Assembly (NCBI RefSeq): GCF_015751045.1
Contig: NZ_BNJW01000021.1
Coordinates: forward strand, 1 to 57,986
DNA length: 57,986 nucleotides
Direction: 5' to 3'
Origin: Enterococcus lactis
GTDB lineage: Bacteria; Bacillota; Bacilli; Lactobacillales; Enterococcaceae
Shown piece after piece: positions 53,758-57,986 of this stretch; positions within the stretch are counted from its first letter, which is position 1, and every line of letters starts with the position of its first letter. The translations under genes and the position numbers were made by a program. The notes beneath the pieces are model-generated. The model did no database searches. It had not been told where the DNA came from and saw nothing but the letters and a program-made list of their open reading frames with translations.

Positions 53758-53940
53758 TTTTCCACAGATACTGTGTAAAACTACGCGAATAGGATTGGAA
53801 AAATAAGGGATAAAACATATCCACAGCCTGTGCATAAAGTGGATAAATTCTTATAAAACGTATGTTTGCCTAATAAATGTGATGAAATAAGGTAAAATAA
53901 CACTGTTTTCTGTGGATAAACCTGTGGATGTTGTGCATAA
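53758..53940. promoter_or_regulatory. DnaA-box cluster between htrA and rlmH
   Basis: Seven DnaA-box-like 9-mers lie in 183 bp: 53758-53766 TTTTCCACA (plus), 53817-53825 ATATCCACA (plus), 53829-53837 TTATGCACA (minus), 53838-53846 TTATCCACT (minus), 53911-53919 TTATCCACA (minus, perfect), 53923-53931 ACATCCACA (minus, two mismatches) and 53932-53940 TTATGCACA (minus). An eighth, TTATCCACA on the minus strand, lies at 54632-54640 after rlmH. The consensus is TTATNCACA. Confidence 0.7.
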
Positions 53941-54043
53941 CTGTTGGGGAAATCTTTTTAACAAAAATAGCCAAAATAAACATATAGACGAAAAAATTGA
54001 TTATAATAAACAAAGTGAGCGTGAAGATCAAAGGAGAGAAAAC

Positions 54044-54523
54044 ATGAATATCAAAATTATTTCAGTAGGAAAATTAAAAGAAAAATACTTGATCCAAGGT
54101 ATCAATGAGTATGTCAAACGGCTGAATGCCTATGCAAAAATCGAATTGATCGAAGTTCCTGACGAAAAAGCCCCGGAGAATTTAAGTGAAGCGCAAATGA
54201 GACAAGTAAAAGAAAAAGAAGGAGAACGAATCTTAGCGAAAATCAAAGAACAAGAATATGTCTATGCCTTAGTAATTGAAGGGAAAAATCCCACAAGCGA
54301 ATCTTTTGCTAAACAAATCGACCAATTAGGTATCCAAGGAAAAAGCCACCTTGTTTTTGTTATCGGCGGCTCTTTAGGACTCAGCGAAGCCGTCATGAAA
54401 AGAAGCAATGCTCAGATCTCTTTTGGCAAAATGACGTATCCACATCAATTGATGCGTCTGATCCTCGTCGAGCAAATCTACCGTGCCTTCCGGATCAATG
54501 CGGGGGCTCCGTACCACAAATAA
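54044..54523 (+). CDS. rlmH: 23S rRNA (pseudouridine1915-N3)-methyltransferase RlmH
   Basis: SPOUT-fold enzyme methylating pseudouridine 1915 of helix 69. The 159-residue product is exactly family length: [20 protein letters not shown] start, [26 protein letters not shown] for SAM binding and the C-terminal [14 protein letters not shown] at 54044 follows AAAGGAGAG; the frame from 53912 has no support. Its 3' end is the known integration target of staphylococcal cassette chromosomes, and the next gene here is a recombinase. Confidence 0.97.
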   Translation: MNIKIISVGKLKEKYLIQGINEYVKRLNAYAKIELIEVPDEKAPENLSEAQMRQVKEKEGERILAKIKEQEYVYALVIEGKNPTSESFAKQIDQLGIQGKSHLVFVIGGSLGLSEAVMKRSNAQISFGKMTYPHQLMRLILVEQIYRAFRINAGAPYHK

Positions 54524-54623
54524 TGATATTTTTTCGAATAAATTCATTATAATTAATATGATTTTTCTTGGTATTGCGATGATACCATAATATAATCAAA
54601 GTGTAGATTTATTAATTCAGGAT

Positions 54624-55778
54624 GTGAAATTTGTGGATAAAAAAAATGTCTATTTGAGAAAGGGGAAGCGAATAACCAAACAACAGAAGAAGATACAGGA
54701 GGCGTTTAATAATACTCGAGAAGTAGAAATTATTCCTGCTAAGGTTACTAATTCTGATATCAGAAAAAAAAGAGTAGCTGCATATTGTCGGGTAAGTACT
54801 TATGCTGAGGCACAATCAGGAAGTTTTGAGTTACAAATTCAAACCTATAAGGAAAAAGTCTTATTAAATCCTGAATGGGAACTTGTAGACATTTATGCTG
54901 ATAGAGGTGTTTCCGGAACTACAATCAAAAAAAGAGAAGAATTTAATCGAATGTTAGAAGATTGTCGTTTAGGTAAAATCGATTTAATTATTGTAAAAAG
55001 TATTAGTCGTTTTTCAAGAAATACAGTTGATTTTATAACAGTCACTAGAGAATTATGAACATTGCCTAACCCAGTAGGAGTATTAATTGAAGATTTAAAT
55101 TTGAATACATTAGATTTAGCTACAGAAACATTGTTACTTTTTACTAGTGCAGTAGCACAAGCTGAAAGTGAACAAAAAAGTGAAGCAATATTGTGGTCTA
55201 TTGTTGAGAGATTTAAAAAAGGATTAGCCATTATTCCCACACATAATCTATTGGGTTATAAAAAAGATAAATTTGGAAAAGTAGTCATTGAAGAATCAGA
55301 AGCAGAGGTTGTTCGATTTATCTATAGGAATTTTATTGAAGGCGTTTGTGCTATTGATATAGCTAACTTATTAAATGAGGCAGATATTCCTACAGCAATG
55401 GGTAGGAAGTGGAAATCTTCCTCAATTTATCGTATATTGAGAAACGAGAAGTATTATGGTTTGGTAATTATGCAAAAAACATATACAGTTGACTGTTTTA
55501 CGCATAAAACAAGAATTAATCGCGGTGAAAAACCAAAATATCTTCTTAAAAATGGAGTACCTGCGATTGTTTCTGAAGAAGAGTGGAATCTAGTTCAACA
55601 ATTATTATCTAATCCACATAACAGTAGAAACAATAGGATTACTAAAGATATTGAGAAACCTAAAACATTTATTTCTACCATTAAATCAGGTGTATTTAAA
55701 GGATTTATAGTAATTGATGTAAAATGGACAAAAAAAGAAATTGCTGATGTATTATCGGAAGGAGAAAATATATATTGA
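54624..55778 (+). pseudogene. Serine recombinase, interrupted by TGA and C-terminally reduced
   Basis: The resolvase-type catalytic domain is clear: VAAYCRVSTYAEAQSGSFEL with nucleophile Ser in RVST, YADRGVSGTTIKKREEFNRM, and IIVKSISRFSRNTVDF. TGA at 55056-55058 interrupts the same frame after TVTREL; reading continues with IEDLNLNTLDLATETLLLFT, AQAESEQKSE and the recombinase domain LGYKKDKFGKVV...MGRKWKSSSIYRILRNEKYYG. The total of about 385 codons is short for a large serine recombinase, and the expected Cys zinc ribbon after SGVFKG is missing, with FIVIDVKWTKKEI joined directly. The start is a GTG at 54624 or 54633. Confidence 0.85.
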
Positions 55779-56197
55779 ATAAATTAAATTTTGATGACTA
55801 TAATTTTGAAGTAATTAATGTTGAAACAACTGGAAATTATTTGTTGACTCTTAATAAAAATTCTATAACATTTGATAAGTCGATTGCAGAAGCTCTAGGG
55901 TATTCGAGTCATATAAGACCTTTGCTAGATAGGGAAAATAAAATCTTTGCAATTCAAGCTTGTAAAGCTAATTCTTTAAAATCTATTCCTTTTTCAAAAT
56001 CTGAAAGTCAACAAAAAGGAAGTATTAAGATGCAGTATGGAGCACTTAGAAATATTTTGAGATCATTAATGAAAGATAAATGGAAAGAAGAAATGAGATA
56101 TCAATTGGAAGGTGAATTGATACCTGATAAAAAAGCTATGATTTTTGAATTAGAAAAATTCAATGAACTACCTCTCAAATCTAGAAAGGGAAATTAG
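55775..56197 (+). CDS. Small hypothetical protein coupled to the recombinase
   Basis: A 140-residue protein starting at TTG 55775, overlapping the recombinase stop (TTGA). GGAAGGAG lies about 10 bases upstream. It reads MNKLNFDDYNFEVINVETTG, with a NSITFDKSIAEALGYSSHIR segment and a basic C-terminus. No family recognised. The overlap suggests a recombinase accessory role. Confidence 0.6.
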   Translation: MNKLNFDDYNFEVINVETTGNYLLTLNKNSITFDKSIAEALGYSSHIRPLLDRENKIFAIQACKANSLKSIPFSKSESQQKGSIKMQYGALRNILRSLMKDKWKEEMRYQLEGELIPDKKAMIFELEKFNELPLKSRKGN

Positions 56198-56262
56198 GGC
56201 TTTCATTACCATTATGTTAATGAGATAAATATAATTTATAGATATATTATTACAGTTTTGAA

Positions 56263-56296
56263 GTTCAATCATCCAATAAAGATGATTGGACTATTT
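56263..56296 (+). terminator. Terminator after the recombinase pair
   Basis: GTTCAATCATC (56263-56273) pairs with GATGATTGGAC (56281-56291), then TATTTTT. The 3' arm and tail GATTGGACTATTTTT recur at 56726-56740. Confidence 0.8.
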
Positions 56297-56376
56297 TTGA
56301 TGCTATAATTTCTAGATCGGATGAAATAGAGTCAACGAAACATTAATCTGAAAGGATATTTTTGTATATATACTAA

Positions 56377-56658
56377 ATCAACGGATTTGGTGTAGCTGGT
56401 GCATCAGGATTACTAGCGTTATTATTTCCAAGCTACTTTGGTACGGTGGATGAAATGGTTGTTCGATCGTTATTAAAAACTGAAGAATTTAAAACTGATG
56501 AAAAAATAAAACAAATGAATCCACAAAATTTGAAGATAGAAGATGCAGTATATTGAATTGATGTCTATCGTAAAAAAGCAAATCATTTAAATAAAATTTT
56601 TAAAACTTACAGCTGGACACCTGGAAATATTGACGTTATTCTATGGTATTTCCGGTAG
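56377..56658 (+). pseudogene. Decayed gene fragment, C-terminal part of an unknown protein
   Basis: One frame, closed upstream by TAA at 56374, reads INGFGVAGASGLLALLFPSY, FGTVDEMVVRSLLKTEEFKT, IKQMNPQNLKIEDAVY, then TGA (56554-56556), and continues IDVYRKKANHLNKIFKTYSW, TPGNIDVILWYF to TAG at 56656. The sequence looks strongly protein-like in one phase but lacks a start and has an internal stop, so it is a remnant. The parent function is unknown. Confidence 0.6.
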
Positions 56659-56704
56659 TATTAGTTATCTGAAATAAATATAAATCCAAATATATTATCG
56701 ATGA

Positions 56705-56740
56705 AGTCCAATTTTCTCTGTAGAAGATTGGACTATTTTT
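56705..56740 (+). terminator. Terminator after the decayed gene
   Basis: AGTCCAATTTTCT (56705-56717) pairs with AGAAGATTGGACT (56722-56734), then ATTTTT. Its 3' arm matches the terminator at 56281. Confidence 0.8.
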
Positions 56741-56832
56741 AATGACAAAGGATTTGTGCGCGTTTATTCATATCTTGTTTTGAGACATCTGGATATACCT
56801 AAAATTTATGCTTTTATTTTAACGGATAAAAA

Positions 56833-56864
56833 AGACAAAGCACTAAAACCTCAGTACTTTGTCT
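56833..56864 (-). terminator. Terminator of the hypothetical gene at the window end
   Basis: AGACAAAGCACT (56833-56844) pairs with AGTACTTTGTCT (56853-56864); on the minus strand TTTTTTA follows. Confidence 0.85.
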
Positions 56865-56878
56865 ATAGTCTGAAACCA

Positions 56879-57986
56879 CTAGCTTGCACCAATGGTTTTA
56901 ATTAATTGAATTACTTGTATCACGTTTTTTACCAACTGAATTTTTTGTTCTTTTTCCTCTTCTTCTTTTTCTAAAGTTTCTATTAACTCCTGAAAAGATA
57001 TTATGAATTCCTCTTCTATTTTGAGCGTATCAGTAAATTCTATAAGAAAGGCTTTTTCCAATTCTATTTCTATCAAGAAGACTTCTTCAGGAAACAGTTT
57101 TCTTAAATTCTCATGTTCTAGTCTATGTTTAATTTTAGAGTTTAAATTTTCATCCTTGTGGTGAGAGACAGCCTGAAGATCGTAGATGTTAAAATTGAAA
57201 TATGTCTTTGTTAAAGTTTCAAGAATTTTCATATGATCGTAACCATTCCAAGGACCTTCATATTTCATTTGCATAAGATGAATTTTTTCTATCCATTCAC
57301 TCCACGAATTCTTTTTTTCTTGAATTATTTGTAAAGCGTATTCAACTATATTATTTATAATATCTTTATAGTCAATAGTTAATTCAAATTCTCCTCCATT
57401 TAAATTATTATATTTATATATATCATAATTTATTTGTACAGGACAATTATTTTTAAGATACTCACTAACTTTATCGAAAACGGACTTATTTATAGTAGAA
57501 TAAGAAAACCCTTCATAATTTATAAAAAGTTCCACATGTTTTTTCGTAATTTCTTTTATACTTCGAATTCTTGGAGTTGATTCACATTCATAATAATCAG
57601 CAACACGACTACGATCATTAATATATATATTCATATCCCATTTTTCCGCTTCACCAATGGAACACAATGCTGTTACTTCACATAAAATATCAATTAGTAT
57701 TTTGTTTACATATTCAAAGTCTAATTTATTCCAACCTAATTTTTCTAAATTTGTTCTAGTTTCAAAGTCTAATTTATACCAACCTAATTTTTCTAAATTT
57801 GTTCTAGTTTCATTAGATAAAAATTCACTGGGAAAGATGGGGAGATGATAGCATACTTTTTTTATATTAAATATATCAGGGTGTAGATAACTCTGGTTAC
57901 CAGTAATAGCTGTTGCTGCATACCAAGTGCCATTTACTATGCTTTTTCTAGTAAATAATTCATTTATCAAAAGTATTAGTTTTCTT
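56879..57986 (-). CDS. Hypothetical protein with internal tandem duplication, 5' end beyond the window
   Basis: At least 363 residues on the minus strand; the frame stays open to the window edge, so the true start may lie outside (TTG at 57970 is the first visible candidate). No membrane helix or signal is seen. The N-terminal part reads RKSIVNGTWYAATAITGNQS; residues about 54-85 contain ETRTNLEKLGW-KLDF twice. The C-terminus has a Glu/Lys-rich coiled stretch (LEKEEEEKEQK) and VIQVIQLIKTIGAS. Low G+C and lack of recognised family suggest acquired DNA. Confidence 0.6.
   Translation of the reverse strand, partial: RKLILLINELFTRKSIVNGTWYAATAITGNQSYLHPDIFNIKKVCYHLPIFPSEFLSNETRTNLEKLGWYKLDFETRTNLEKLGWNKLDFEYVNKILIDILCEVTALCSIGEAEKWDMNIYINDRSRVADYYECESTPRIRSIKEITKKHVELFINYEGFSYSTINKSVFDKVSEYLKNNCPVQINYDIYKYNNLNGGEFELTIDYKDIINNIVEYALQIIQEKKNSWSEWIEKIHLMQMKYEGPWNGYDHMKILETLTKTYFNFNIYDLQAVSHHKDENLNSKIKHRLEHENLRKLFPEEVFLIEIELEKAFLIEFTDTLKIEEEFIISFQELIETLEKEEEEKEQKIQLVKNVIQVIQLIKTIGAS
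57716..57811. repeat. 48-bp tandem duplication within the hypothetical gene
   Basis: Two 48-bp copies (57716-57763 and 57764-57811) differ by one base (TTATTC versus TTATAC). Both remain in frame and add 16 residues, with an Asn/Tyr difference. Confidence 0.9.

Noticed and set aside
53912-54043. N-terminal extension of RlmH from 53912
   Set aside because: It would run through DnaA boxes, has no ribosome site, and the family starts at the Met at 54044.
54505-54620. A direct repeat of the rlmH end as attL/attR
   Set aside because: A loose similarity exists between TACCACAAATAATGAT at the rlmH end and TACCATAATATAATC near 54583, but it is too weak, and no second good copy was seen up to 57986.
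55056-55058. Selenocysteine or programmed read-through at the recombinase TGA
   Set aside because: No selenocysteine-type stem or other recoding signal stands out, and the gene has a second lesion, so simple decay is more likely.
54624-55778. Calling the recombinase CcrA or CcrB
   Set aside because: Position beside rlmH is suggestive, but length and sequence blocks do not allow a specific Ccr assignment without alignment.

Overview
This window looks like chromosomal DNA of an Enterococcus close to E. faecium. The basis is protein and regulatory style: low G+C genes with strong AGGAGG ribosome sites, a split mevalonate kinase operon (mvaK1-mvaD-mvaK2 plus type 2 isomerase fni), a Rex-type site in front of a fused adhE, an L20-type leader before infC-rpmI-rplT, PepV and glutamyl aminopeptidase, and enterococcal style intergenic palindromes. 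No rRNA or tRNA gene was seen. The species name is inference.

Layout. 1-10.4 kb: the 5' edge of an IS30-family transposase, queA, a long stretch holding an unexplained minus-strand transcription unit, a calcium-type P-ATPase, a DUF975 membrane protein, tgt, yajC and adhE. 10.6-27.0 kb: a complete-looking rhamnogalacturonan-disaccharide island. It holds an unsaturated rhamnogalacturonyl hydrolase, a TRAP transporter whose large subunit is frameshifted, two AraC regulators, the rhamnose branch (rhaB, rhaA, rhaD, rhaM, lactaldehyde reductase) and the galacturonate branch (IclR regulator, kdgA, kdgK, kduI, kduD). The hydrolase would release rhamnose and unsaturated galacturonate; rhamnose goes to DHAP plus lactaldehyde and then propanediol, and the uronate goes through KduI, KduD, KdgK and KdgA to pyruvate plus glyceraldehyde 3-phosphate.

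27.1-31.2 kb: the mevalonate operon on the minus strand. 31.5-35.4 kb: deoxynucleoside kinase, CorA, a pentapeptide-repeat protein, and infC-rpmI-rplT. 35.5-39.1 kb: a large membrane protein followed by a dead IS3-family element that has jumped into a palindromic terminator. 39.1-44.4 kb: a CcpA-site-preceded operon of a permease (broken by an in-frame TAG), a hydantoinase/oxoprolinase-like protein and an HExxH protein, facing a GntR regulator. 44.5-53.6 kb: housekeeping and small genes (thioesterase, nnrD, pepV, glycosyltransferase, PepSY protein, pepA, thioredoxin, UspA, YtpR, HtrA).

53.6-58.0 kb: a dense DnaA-box cluster lies between divergent htrA and rlmH. Directly after rlmH comes AT-rich DNA with a serine recombinase interrupted by TGA and apparently lacking its zinc-ribbon part, a small partner ORF, a decayed gene between two look-alike terminators, and a hypothetical protein with a 48-bp tandem duplication. 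This looks like the eroded end of an rlmH-targeted element. Several intergenic regions share a modular repeat family built from a GACTGTGAC/GGTTGTGAC palindrome and a GGAACACC-type box; five loci carry it.
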